Part shown: positions 34,890-43,120 of the stretch, in pieces | Layout: every line of letters begins with the position of its first letter | How positions within the stretch are numbered: position 1 is the first letter of the stretch | Origin: Mesorhizobium temperatum | GTDB taxonomy: Bacteria; Pseudomonadota; Alphaproteobacteria; Rhizobiales; Rhizobiaceae | Reading direction: 5' to 3' | DNA length: 64,000 nucleotides | Assembly: GCF_002284575.1 (NCBI RefSeq) | Contig: NZ_NPKJ01000075.1 | Coordinates: 1 to 64,000, forward strand | The notes under the pieces: generated by a model | What the model saw: only the letters and a program-made list of their open reading frames with translations | Told to the model about the DNA's origin: nothing | The model's database searches: none | Position numbers and translations under genes: made by a program

Positions 34890-37415
34890 TCACCTGGTTG
34901 CGATGGCGTCGGCTGTGAACAACGTGGCTTCGCCCGCGACCTGCCAGTCGGCCGGATCGACGACACGGTCCTCAGCCTCTATGCGGCCATCCGGATGGAA
35001 CAGCACGTCGCCGTATTCCGGGTCATTGACATGCAGAAGGTCGTTTTTTCCGTGGCCGAGCGCCAGCTGAGAAAACTGCGCCTCGAATTCCTCCAGCGAG
35101 CCGTATTGCCGGCGCCGGCCCAAGCGGATGATCCATGCGGCTTGATGGCCCGGCACGCGCAACTCGTTTCCAGCGGTCGGCCCGCGGCCGACCAGCTCGA
35201 AGGCAGTGTCGGCCTTCAGCATCGCGAACCCATCGCCGCCGCGCGCCGAAGCGATATGTTCCTTGATCCTCGCTTCGTCGAACGCGCTCTGTGGGAACCA
35301 GGCATGGGTAAAGTCGGGTTGCTCGGCAGCGCAACTGAACAGCACAACTGCCAGGTCGCGGTATTGATGCACGCGCGGCAGAGATCCGGAGCCGCCCCAG
35401 TAGGACGGCCGGCCATAGCCCGAATGAATCGTCTCGCCCGGATGGTTGATCCATATCTGCGCGTCGGGATTGCCGCCGAGGCGCAGGTGCAGCACCGTTT
35501 CCTGATAACCCCATTCGTTCCAGCGATAGGCTGCTGCGCTGCCCATGGCGAAATCGCGGGTCTTGTAGTGGTAGAGCTTGGCGATCCGGTCCTGGCCCTG
35601 CGCGAAGCACCATTCCTGCGCGTCGTCGCCCGACATGCAAGCGATGCCGGTCAGTTCTTGCGGGACGTCGAGCCCATGGTCGCGCAGGCAGAGCGCAAGC
35701 TGCGGCAGGGCATGGAAGCGCATGCCGTAGAAACCTTTGCCCCACAGCATGCGTGCAATGCCGGAAAGTTCCAGCGAACGGGCGGCGCGCAGCGTGTGCT
35801 CGTAGGAGCGGCCCTGTGCTCCGGTAAGCATGCCCTGCTGAGCCGAACGGGCGACGATCTCGAGCAGGCGGTTGATCGCAGCCCCGGCGCGCCGGCGGAC
35901 GTCGGCATCTGGCGCAAGCGCGTAAAGGATCGTCAATCCCTTGAGATCGATCGGGAAATAAGGGGCGGAGTTGAATTCCGCCATTTCCCATGCCTCGAAA
36001 TGATCGAGCCAGGCGCGCACGCGCGCAAGGCCCACTGTCGACTGCTCCGCGCCGGTGCGCCCCGAGCGGACAAAGCGGGCATCGGGCAGGAGATGGCCGC
36101 CGAGATAGGCCGCGGTGTGAAACAGAAGCGCGTGGTTTTCGGAGAAGTACCACTGCACGTCGTTGCCGGGCTCATCCATCCAATAGCGGTAGTTGAGGAT
36201 CGCCTCGTCAATGCGGTGACGCAGATCGACCGCGATCCCCTCGCCATAGGCACGACGGCACCAGACCAGTGGAACCAGGATGAAGTCGGCGCAGTCGTGG
36301 CAATCCTCTATCGCCGGCAGTGCAGCAGCAATGATGGCGTCGGTTTCGGCGCCGCCGCGGCCGGTCGCCAGCCGCGCCAGCGCCCGCACGGTATCGGCCT
36401 CCGCGAAGTTGGAGACCTGTTCCAGGGCTTCCACGATCCTGTCGGCAAGGATGGCAGGGGCGCGGCCCTGACGCGCCGCATGACAGATCTCCACGCCGAA
36501 GACCCGCCGGGCAACAAAGCCTGAAGATGAGAGCGAGACGGCAAAATGCCGGAAGTCGGCGGGAAGGTCTTCCGTGGCGGCGATCGTGATGCGTCTTGCC
36601 CCCGCTTCAATGCGGCGGCGGAAGATCACAGGCGCCTCGATCGACATGAAGTCGCCCTCGATCACGATCGCTACATCCACCGCAACCGGCAGCGCGACAT
36701 CCGTCACCAGCGCCACTTCGCCGCCGGAATAAAATGGTCGCTCGAAATGCATCGCGTCGAGAGCGGCTTCCATGGCCGCCGCGACGTCGCCTTTGATGGT
36801 CGTGGGTAAGACCTGTTCGGCCGCTGGGCCCGAGAGATAGTCGAGCTGGAAGAAATAGCGTGCGTCACGCTCGGCGAGATCGTCGAACCAGATGCTGATC
36901 TCGTTGGCGCCGGCGACGAGATCGACTTCGAAATCGTGAGTAGCTTCGAGATTGCGCCCGTAGGGCGCCATCCAGCCTGCCTCTATTCCGTTGACGAACA
37001 ACACGGCGCCGCCGCAGGTGCGCAGCCGCAGCCGCGCCCGGCCGCCCGAGCCTGCGTCGAGCACGGTGCTTGCCCAGGTGGCAACCACGGTCGGGCGGAA
37101 CCAGAAGCCCGACAGGTCGACGCGCGGGGAGCCGAACGGAAGCCAAACACGGTCCGGCTCGAACACGCCCTGCGGCTTGGGCCGTTTCCCGCGGCGTTCT
37201 GCGGCAAACTCGGTTCGGCAGGGATATTCGTGCGGGATGAAATTCTTGTGCTTGGTCAGGAAGAAGAAGGGATCCATCTCCCCTTGCATCGGCTGATCTG
37301 CAACATCGTAGCGCTGCTCGGATGTCGTGCCGACGAGCCAGTAAACGACGGGGCCGCCGAGCGCGAGCGGCCGGCGCAGCGCAAGATCGTGCTTGATCGG
37401 TTCCACGGTGTTCAT
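34890..37415 (-). CDS. Large unassigned protein of the uronate operon, possible CAZyme
   Basis: I do not recognise a named family for this 841-residue protein. It has no signal peptide, so it should be cytosolic and act on imported oligosaccharides. Residues about 105-190 look like a galactose-binding-type beta-sandwich (VLFVNGIEAGWMAPYG, GANEISIWFDDL), as in many exo-glycosidases. The middle (about 380-620) is helical with WYFSENHALLFHTAAYLGG, FEAWEMAEFNSAPYF and GAQGRSYEHTLRAARS, a pattern fitting an (alpha/alpha)6 toroid of lyases or hydrolases. The last ~200 residues are beta-rich (INHPGETIHSGYGRPSYWGG). The gene overlaps kduI by four bases, so it belongs to pathway chemistry. Confidence 0.75.
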   Translation of the reverse strand: MNTVEPIKHDLALRRPLALGGPVVYWLVGTTSEQRYDVADQPMQGEMDPFFFLTKHKNFIPHEYPCRTEFAAERRGKRPKPQGVFEPDRVWLPFGSPRVDLSGFWFRPTVVATWASTVLDAGSGGRARLRLRTCGGAVLFVNGIEAGWMAPYGRNLEATHDFEVDLVAGANEISIWFDDLAERDARYFFQLDYLSGPAAEQVLPTTIKGDVAAAMEAALDAMHFERPFYSGGEVALVTDVALPVAVDVAIVIEGDFMSIEAPVIFRRRIEAGARRITIAATEDLPADFRHFAVSLSSSGFVARRVFGVEICHAARQGRAPAILADRIVEALEQVSNFAEADTVRALARLATGRGGAETDAIIAAALPAIEDCHDCADFILVPLVWCRRAYGEGIAVDLRHRIDEAILNYRYWMDEPGNDVQWYFSENHALLFHTAAYLGGHLLPDARFVRSGRTGAEQSTVGLARVRAWLDHFEAWEMAEFNSAPYFPIDLKGLTILYALAPDADVRRRAGAAINRLLEIVARSAQQGMLTGAQGRSYEHTLRAARSLELSGIARMLWGKGFYGMRFHALPQLALCLRDHGLDVPQELTGIACMSGDDAQEWCFAQGQDRIAKLYHYKTRDFAMGSAAAYRWNEWGYQETVLHLRLGGNPDAQIWINHPGETIHSGYGRPSYWGGSGSLPRVHQYRDLAVVLFSCAAEQPDFTHAWFPQSAFDEARIKEHIASARGGDGFAMLKADTAFELVGRGPTAGNELRVPGHQAAWIIRLGRRRQYGSLEEFEAQFSQLALGHGKNDLLHVNDPEYGDVLFHPDGRIEAEDRVVDPADWQVAGEATLFTADAIATR

Positions 37416-38248
37416 CGCAGCGTCTCAACGGGCACGGGCGACACGTCGTTATAGGCCTGGTTCTCGCCGGTCATGCCCCAGACGAAGGCGTAGGGGCCGG
37501 TTCCGCTGCCCATATGGATCGACCAGGCCGGCGAGATGACACAGTCGCCATTGGCCACGATCAGATGGCGGGTATTGTCCGGCCGTCCCATCAGATGGAT
37601 CACCCGGTCTTCCGCCGCGAGATCGAAATAGAGATAGGCTTCCATGCGCCGCTCATGCAGGTGAGGGGGCATAGTGTTCCAGACGCTGCCCGCAGCGAGA
37701 TCGGTGATGCCCATCAGCAGCAGACAGGAAGGCGCGACTTCCGGATGAATGTACATGCGCAGTGTGCGCTTGTTGGCGCGTCGCTCCTCGCCGAGTTCGA
37801 GCGGCTTCGCCTCGGATTTCGGGATCAGCCGATGCTTGATGTCTGCGCCGGCCGGAACCGAGTTCATATAGAACCAGGCGGGGTGCGCGGCGCTGTCGCT
37901 TTCGAGCGTCACTTGTTTCGCGCCGCGCCCGACATAGAGCACATCGCGGTTGGCGAGCGCGAAGCGCTGCTGGTCGACGCTCACCGTTCCTGCGCCGCCG
38001 AGATTGGCGATGCCCATCTCGCGCGAGGTGAACAGATGAGGCGTGCCGACGTCCGCGCCATCGCCGAAACTCAGCGGCTCTCCGGTTGGGCACGCGCCGC
38101 CGACGATCATGCGGTCGACATGGGTGTAAGCGAAGGCGATACGGCCGGACTCGAACAGCCGCTCTACCAGAAACTCGGCGCGTAGCCGCTCCGTCCCGTA
38201 GCCATCGATTTCGCCCGGACCGGCGCCGAAGAGAACGCGCATCGTCAT
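37412..38248 (-). CDS. kduI: 5-dehydro-4-deoxy-D-glucuronate isomerase
   Basis: The 278-residue cupin enzyme has the zinc-site motif WNTMPPHLHERRMEAYLYFD (His-x-His-x4-Glu) and the later ligand region SPAWSIHMGSGTGPYAFVWG. These align well with E. coli KduI. It converts 5-keto-4-deoxyuronate, released from unsaturated uronides, to 3-deoxy-D-glycero-2,5-hexodiulosonate in pectin and related polysaccharide catabolism. It overlaps both neighbours by four bases. KduD, KdgK and KdgA are not in the window and must be supplied elsewhere. Confidence 0.93.
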   Translation of the reverse strand: MTMRVLFGAGPGEIDGYGTERLRAEFLVERLFESGRIAFAYTHVDRMIVGGACPTGEPLSFGDGADVGTPHLFTSREMGIANLGGAGTVSVDQQRFALANRDVLYVGRGAKQVTLESDSAAHPAWFYMNSVPAGADIKHRLIPKSEAKPLELGEERRANKRTLRMYIHPEVAPSCLLLMGITDLAAGSVWNTMPPHLHERRMEAYLYFDLAAEDRVIHLMGRPDNTRHLIVANGDCVISPAWSIHMGSGTGPYAFVWGMTGENQAYNDVSPVPVETLR

Positions 38249-39345
38249 GCCGCCGCCTCGGCAGCTTCGGCATGGATCATCCCCTCGGTGAGGCAGAGGA
38301 TCGCCAGGGCCTGGCCGTAGCCGGTTGGCTGGATCGGGATGTCGCGGTAGAACTGGAGATCATGGCCCATGCGGGTGCCATAGGAAACGTTTCCGAGCAC
38401 GCCGTTCTCGTCGATGCTGGCCAGCACCGCGTCGAGTGCGCGCCGGCCCGCTGGCCCGCACGCCTTGGGCCCGAAGCTCAGGCGCGCAGCTTTCATGAGA
38501 CCATAGCCGATGCCGGCGGTGGCCGACATCTCCTCATAGGAGGTCGGGTCATCGAGCAAAGTGTGCCACGCTCCCGATGGTGCCTGCAGGCGCAGCAGCG
38601 CTTCGATCTGCGCTTCCAGCACGCCGAGCAGATAGGCTTCGACTGGCTTGCCGACACCGCCATTTTCGATCAGGTCGAGGATGCCGACCGTGATCCAGGC
38701 GTTGCCGCGGGCCCAGAGAGCGCGGGCAAAATTATGTCGGCCGGCAAATGTCCAGCCATGGAACCACAAGCCGGTTTTCGGGTCGGCGAGATAGCGCGCA
38801 TGGACGAGGAACTGGCGAACAGCCTCGTCGATGCAAGATTGCCGACCGGCCGCGCGGCCGTGGAAAGCGAGGAACAGGCCGGCCATGAACAACGTGTCGT
38901 CCCACAGTTCGTCGTCGTTGATCTTGTCTGAGACATTGTGCTGGAACCCGCCCTCGGGCGTGCGAGGCATGTCGCGAAGCAGTTTTTCTGCCCATTGGCC
39001 GAGAGGCGTTTCCCAGCGCGGATCGCGTGTCTCGCCCCAGAGCAATGCCAGCGCCATCATCGGAGCGGTGGTGTTGATGTTCATCGGCGGCAGGCCCGCC
39101 CTTAAATGGCGCTCGTACCAGTCTTCGATCGTCTTCAAGAGTTTCGGGTCGCGATTGTGCCGCCAGAGGCAAACGAGGCCGTAGAGGCCCACACCCTGCG
39201 GCCATTCCCAGGAATCGAAGCTGATGTAGTCGCCCGCCGTGCCGTCGAGGTTGGGCTCGTCGAAACGGCCGTCATGGCGCAGGCCGGTCATGCCGCGCAC
39301 GAGCAGGTCGAGCTTTGAGCGCATATCTCTCATGGACGACGCCAC
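38245..39345 (-). CDS. GH88/GH105 unsaturated glucuronyl/rhamnogalacturonyl hydrolase
   Basis: The 366-residue protein is built as an (alpha/alpha)6 barrel with the YteR/YesR landmarks NDDELWDDTLFMAGLFLA (proposed catalytic Asp) and RALWARGNAWITVGILDLI, plus SGAWHTLLDDP. These enzymes hydrate the C4-C5 double bond of unsaturated uronic-acid termini and release 5-keto-4-deoxyuronate, the substrate of the next gene. No signal peptide is visible, so it acts in the cytosol on imported oligomers. I keep a GTG start because GGGAGGAG lies just upstream; ATG four codons later is the alternative. It is the first gene of the operon. Confidence 0.9.
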   Translation of the reverse strand: MASSMRDMRSKLDLLVRGMTGLRHDGRFDEPNLDGTAGDYISFDSWEWPQGVGLYGLVCLWRHNRDPKLLKTIEDWYERHLRAGLPPMNINTTAPMMALALLWGETRDPRWETPLGQWAEKLLRDMPRTPEGGFQHNVSDKINDDELWDDTLFMAGLFLAFHGRAAGRQSCIDEAVRQFLVHARYLADPKTGLWFHGWTFAGRHNFARALWARGNAWITVGILDLIENGGVGKPVEAYLLGVLEAQIEALLRLQAPSGAWHTLLDDPTSYEEMSATAGIGYGLMKAARLSFGPKACGPAGRRALDAVLASIDENGVLGNVSYGTRMGHDLQFYRDIPIQPTGYGQALAILCLTEGMIHAEAAEAAA

Positions 39346-39398
39346 TACTCCTCCCAGGTTTGCGCGATGTCGGGCAAATGGGTGCCACAGGTTTTTTT

Positions 39399-39408
39399 AT
39401 TGCGCAAT
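39399..39408. promoter_or_regulatory. Candidate LacI-family operator ATTGCGCAAT
   Basis: This perfect 10-bp palindrome with a central CG fits LacI-family operators. It lies in the 107-bp region between the divergent GH88/105 and LacI starts. A partial site, TTGCGC, occurs about 40 bp away near 39360. The spacing would allow repression of the hydrolase operon and autoregulation. Confidence 0.55.
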
Positions 39409-39452
39409 CTGAAATTTTTTTGCAGCATGCAGGTCGGGTGAGGAAACAGCCT

Positions 39453-40496
39453 ATGGTCGTCAAGGTCGAAAGCGGGAAGCGCGGCACGCCCAGCCGGCGC
39501 GTGCGGCTCGAAGACGTCGCCGCGCGCTGTGGCGTTTCCGTCAGCACGGCGTCGCGGGCGCTTGCCGGCGGCAAGGGCGTGCGCGGCGACCTCCGGTCGA
39601 CGATCATCGAAACCGCCAGGAAGCTGAACTACACGGTCGCGACTTCGATCGCCGGCCGCAAGGTGATCCTCGCCGCAAGCAACGCTGCGAGGATCGACTA
39701 TGGCCGCAACCAGTTCACCTTCTATGTGCTCGACGGACTGAACGAGCGCGCAAAAACTCTCGGTGTCGAGCTGGTGCCGCGCTCGATCGCCGACGCCGGC
39801 GAGCAGATCGCGCTGCTCAATGAGGCCAGGCAAGACAAGAGCGTCGTCGGCTGCCTGTTCCTGACGCTTGACGACGAGGCGGTGCTGACGCTGACCGGCG
39901 GTTTCGGCAAGCCGATCGTGCTCATAAACGGCGACGACCCGGCGATGCACCATTCGAGCCTGACGCCATGCAACCGCTCGGCCGCGCATCTCGCGACGCA
40001 GCACCTGCTCGACCTCGGCCACCGGCGCATCCTGTTCCTGATGCGGCGCGGGCGGCGCACGATCGAGCGTCGCTTCGAGGGCTGGCAGGATGCACTGCGA
40101 GAGCGCGGCCTGGCGGCCGGCGACCTGGCTGTGGAGGTGACGGATTGGCTGCCGGACCTTGCGGCCGAAGCGATCACGCGGCGCATCGAGGCGCGTGGCC
40201 TCGACTTCACAGCTGTGCTCGCCGCGGGCGACAGCCTCGCTATCGGCGCGATGATGGCGATCCGGAAGTCGGGTTACGAGGTGCCTGCCGACGTGTCCGT
40301 CATGGGCATGGATGACCTTCCGCAGGCGGCTTTCCAAAACCCGCCCCTCACGACGATGCATATTCCGATGCGCGAGATCGGCGGGGCGTCGCTCGACCTC
40401 CTGCTCGCCGATCTCGGCGGGGACCTGCCGCCGCGCCGTATCGAATTCGCCTGCCATATCGTGCAACGCCAGTCGACCGGCCCGGTTCGCGCCTGA
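39453..40496 (+). CDS. LacI-family transcriptional regulator
   Basis: From MVVKVESGKRG the protein has 347 residues. The helix-turn-helix is RLEDVAARCGVSVSTASRAL (about 17-36), followed by a hinge and a periplasmic-binding-like effector domain (VIQ-type end VMGMDDLPQAAFQNPPLTTM). GTGAGGAAACAGCCT precedes the ATG. Upstream in-frame codons are in the operator region and are discarded. It diverges from, and most likely represses, the seven-gene uronate operon. The inducer is probably an unsaturated uronide or keto-deoxy sugar acid. Confidence 0.9.
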   Translation: MVVKVESGKRGTPSRRVRLEDVAARCGVSVSTASRALAGGKGVRGDLRSTIIETARKLNYTVATSIAGRKVILAASNAARIDYGRNQFTFYVLDGLNERAKTLGVELVPRSIADAGEQIALLNEARQDKSVVGCLFLTLDDEAVLTLTGGFGKPIVLINGDDPAMHHSSLTPCNRSAAHLATQHLLDLGHRRILFLMRRGRRTIERRFEGWQDALRERGLAAGDLAVEVTDWLPDLAAEAITRRIEARGLDFTAVLAAGDSLAIGAMMAIRKSGYEVPADVSVMGMDDLPQAAFQNPPLTTMHIPMREIGGASLDLLLADLGGDLPPRRIEFACHIVQRQSTGPVRA

Positions 40497-40534
40497 GACG
40501 TATGGTTCACACCGCTGTCCGAGCCAGGCCATCG

Positions 40535-41080
40535 CTACATCGATGGGGTCACGTTCGAACCGTCTTCGAAGCGTCCGTAACCTCCGCCGAAGAAAAGCAG
40601 AGGTTCGCCGTCTCGCAAGGTCGCGGCGGTGACGCGGGCAACGACGATCAAATGGTCGCCGCCCTCATGCCCGGAGATCCGCACGCATTCGAAGCGCGAC
40701 AGGCAGCCACCCAGCAGCGGCACGCCGGCATCGTTCAGGTCGTGCGGGAGGCCGTCGAAGGCTTGACCGACGCGAGCGAAGCGCTGGCTCAGCTCGATCT
40801 GCTCCGCGCCCAAAACATGAACCGCGAAATGCTCGCAACCTGCGAAGGCGGCAAAGCGCCTCGAATGCCGGCCGATCGACCAGAGCACGATCGGCGGGTC
40901 GAGGGACACCGATGCAAAGCTGTTCGCCGTGATGCCGACGGGGCCATCAGACGTCATCGTGGTGACGACGGTGATACCGGTCGCAAACCGGCCGAGCGCG
41001 TCGCGGAACTCACGCTTGCAGTCGGGACCGGGCACGAAGCTTTTCATCGGTTGCTGCTCGGGGTTGAGGAAGTGGTACAT
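40535..41080 (-). CDS. Flavin reductase-like protein (NAD(P)H:FMN, monooxygenase partner)
   Basis: The 181-residue protein has the flavin-reductase-like split-barrel signature FRDALGRFATGITVVTTMTS, GITANSFASVSLDPPIVLWS and HFAVHVLGAEQ. Such proteins reduce FMN for class C flavin monooxygenases. It lies downstream of an LLM-type monooxygenase gene in the same orientation, making a two-component system. The start overlaps the end of a 22-codon frame (TGATG). Confidence 0.9.
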   Translation of the reverse strand: MYHFLNPEQQPMKSFVPGPDCKREFRDALGRFATGITVVTTMTSDGPVGITANSFASVSLDPPIVLWSIGRHSRRFAAFAGCEHFAVHVLGAEQIELSQRFARVGQAFDGLPHDLNDAGVPLLGGCLSRFECVRISGHEGGDHLIVVARVTAATLRDGEPLLFFGGGYGRFEDGSNVTPSM

Positions 41081-41148
41081 CAGGCGCCCTCCTGGCCAAG
41101 GGCTGCGGTGGAAACTTCAATCTCGTTGAGCCGCATTCGCAGCATCAT
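41080..41148 (-). CDS. 22-residue linker ORF between monooxygenase and reductase
   Basis: The sequence MMLRMRLNEIEVSTAALGQE plus two residues fills the gap exactly. Its ATG overlaps the monooxygenase stop (CGATGATG) and its TGA overlaps the reductase ATG (TGATG). It has no recognisable motif. It may be a real small protein, a coupling peptide or chance. Confidence 0.3.
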   Translation of the reverse strand: MMLRMRLNEIEVSTAALGQEGA

Positions 41149-42347
41149 CGCCGCTCCCCGGTTCCGAGCGGAGTCGGCGGGGTGATTTCCGGCACCCGGC
41201 CATAGGCATGCGGCAGCGAGCAGGTGTTGATATTCGGCAGCACGCGCTTGCCGAAGGACAAGGCCTCGTCGAGATGCGGATAGCCGGAGAAGATGAAGGC
41301 GCGGATGCCCATTTTCCGGTATTCCTCGATCTCGCACATGACTTGATCCGTCGAGCCGACGATCGCGGCGCCGCAACCGGAGCGTGCGCGGCCAACGCCG
41401 GTCCACAGATGCCGCTCGACATAGCCTTGTGCGTCGGCGCCGGCGCGGTTCTTTGCCTGGTGCGCGACGCCCAGGGATGTCGCGTCCAGTGCGCGGGCGC
41501 GGATGACGCTGCCCTGCTCGTCGTCGAGTTTTGAAACCAAATCCTCGGCATATTCGCGGGCTTCGGCTTCGGTGTCGCGCACAATCACGTGGACGCGCAG
41601 GCCATAATCCAATGTGCGACCATGGGCGGCTGCACGCTCGTGAACATCACGCATGCGGTGCGCCAACACGTCCTTCGTCTCCGGCCACATCAGATACACG
41701 TCGCACTGTGCGCCGCAGAGTTCGAGCGCGTCGGGCGAATAGCCGCCGAAATACAGTAGCGGCCCGCCATTCTGTTGGTAGGGCTTTGCCGGGTCGGCGG
41801 TTACTTTCTTGAATTGGTAGACTTCGCCCTGATGGTTGATTTCGTCGCGCGTCCAGGCCTGACGCAGGATCTCGATGACCTCGCGCGAACGCTGATAGCG
41901 GAAGCGGCTGTCGGCGAGTTCGCCGGGAAAGTCGGAAGAGATGACGTTTATAGTCAATCTGCCCTTCAGCATGTGGTCGAGCGTTGCGAGCGTGCGCGCC
42001 AGCATGATCGGTTGCATTTCGCCGCAACGCACCGCCGCGAGAAGGTTGATCGAAGAGGTTATCGGAGCGCAGCCCGCCACGAAGGACAGAGTATCCTGGC
42101 CAACCTGATAGGACGAGGGACAAAGGATATTGCGAAAGCCCAGTCCTTCGGCTGTCTTGACGATATCGGAGCAGTGCTCCCAACTCGACCGCAGCGTGCC
42201 ATCCGGTACGCCGAGATAGCGGAAATCATCGGAACACAAAGCGGAAAACCACGACACTTCAGCAGCATCGAGATCTGCGGACGTCACCGGAACGACCGTC
42301 AATGTCGGCACTCCCTCGTTGTCAGAGACTGGATTTCCCTGTTGCAT
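41145..42347 (-). CDS. LLM-class flavin-dependent monooxygenase (SsuD-like)
   Basis: From MQQGNPVSDNEG the protein has 400 residues with luciferase-like TIM-barrel features: GFRNILCPSSYQVGQDTLSF, LATLDHMLKGRLTINVISSD, SREVIEILRQAWTRDE and GCGAAIVGSTDQVMCEIEEY. The closest group is alkanesulfonate monooxygenase SsuD, which uses FMNH2 from a separate reductase. The neighbours do not include sulfonate transporters, so another C-S, C-N or Baeyer-Villiger substrate is possible. A TTG eight codons upstream is a weaker start. The gene diverges from a HutC-type regulator 53 bp away. Confidence 0.88.
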   Translation of the reverse strand: MQQGNPVSDNEGVPTLTVVPVTSADLDAAEVSWFSALCSDDFRYLGVPDGTLRSSWEHCSDIVKTAEGLGFRNILCPSSYQVGQDTLSFVAGCAPITSSINLLAAVRCGEMQPIMLARTLATLDHMLKGRLTINVISSDFPGELADSRFRYQRSREVIEILRQAWTRDEINHQGEVYQFKKVTADPAKPYQQNGGPLLYFGGYSPDALELCGAQCDVYLMWPETKDVLAHRMRDVHERAAAHGRTLDYGLRVHVIVRDTEAEAREYAEDLVSKLDDEQGSVIRARALDATSLGVAHQAKNRAGADAQGYVERHLWTGVGRARSGCGAAIVGSTDQVMCEIEEYRKMGIRAFIFSGYPHLDEALSFGKRVLPNINTCSLPHAYGRVPEITPPTPLGTGERR

Positions 42348-42400
42348 ATCATTCGTGATTCTGTAGATCAATAGTGTATCAATTTTGCGCTGGAGACAAT

Positions 42401-43111
42401 GTGACCACGTCCAGAAACGCCTACGCGCTTCCGATGCATCAGCAGGTCAGCGAAATGCTCATTCGCGAGATCGCGGCTGGGCGGATGATCGAGGGCGAGA
42501 AGCTTCCGCCGGAGCGCGACATGGCTGCGGACCTCGGAATAGCGGTCGGTACTTTGCGCAAGGCGCTCGGCGATCTCGAGCGCAAGGGCTTGCTCAGTCG
42601 CATCCAGGGATCCGGCAACTACGTACGTTCGCAACCCGACGTGGCCAGTGTCTATTCGATGTTCCGGCTGGAACTCCTGGAGGGAGGCGGGCTGCCGACG
42701 GCGCGCGTTCTGTCAGTCGATCGGCTGGCGAAACCGATGGACCTGCCGGTGTTCGGGTCGAGCAGCGAGGCCCATAGAATAAGACGGCTGCGGAGCCTCG
42801 GCGGCAAGCCGGCGGCGCTGGAGGAGATCTGGCTCGACGGTTCCCGTGCGGAGACGGTTGCTATCGAAGAACTGTCGGATTCGCTCTATCTTTACTACCG
42901 CAAGGCGCTCGGCTTCTGGATCTTGCGTGCAGAGGACCGCGTCGGGGTCGGGCAGGTGCCGGGATGGGCGCCGCCTGAGTTCGGCCTCGCGCCGGGCGCC
43001 GCCGCCGGCTTCATCGAGCGTACCGGCTGGATGCAGGACGGCGCCAGCGCGGAGTTTTCCAGGACCTGGTTTGATCATGGCGTCGCGCGCTATGTCGCGC
43101 GGCTGCGATAG
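42401..43111 (+). CDS. GntR-family regulator, HutC/UTRA subfamily
   Basis: The protein, 236 residues from a GTG at 42401 (TGGAGACAAT upstream gives correct spacing), has the winged helix MHQQVSEMLIREIAAGRMIE and LPPERDMAADLGIAVGTLRK. A UTRA effector domain follows (RIRRLRSLGGKPAALEEIWL, YRKALGFWILRAED). It diverges from the monooxygenase gene and is followed nine bases later by a Gfo/Idh/MocA dehydrogenase, so it probably regulates both directions. ATCAAT-AGTGT-ATCAAT (42368-42384) in the shared promoter is a possible site. Confidence 0.86.
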   Translation: MTTSRNAYALPMHQQVSEMLIREIAAGRMIEGEKLPPERDMAADLGIAVGTLRKALGDLERKGLLSRIQGSGNYVRSQPDVASVYSMFRLELLEGGGLPTARVLSVDRLAKPMDLPVFGSSSEAHRIRRLRSLGGKPAALEEIWLDGSRAETVAIEELSDSLYLYYRKALGFWILRAEDRVGVGQVPGWAPPEFGLAPGAAAGFIERTGWMQDGASAEFSRTWFDHGVARYVARLR

Positions 43112-43120
43112 GGAACGGAT

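Noticed and set aside
32897..34918. A 673-codon plus-strand open frame opposite the oligosaccharide importer genes
   Set aside because: It is antisense to two strongly supported genes, has no recognisable domain, and is of the type produced by GC-rich third positions. The same applies to the frames at 34845-36524 plus, 22205-23437 plus and 10395-11603 minus.
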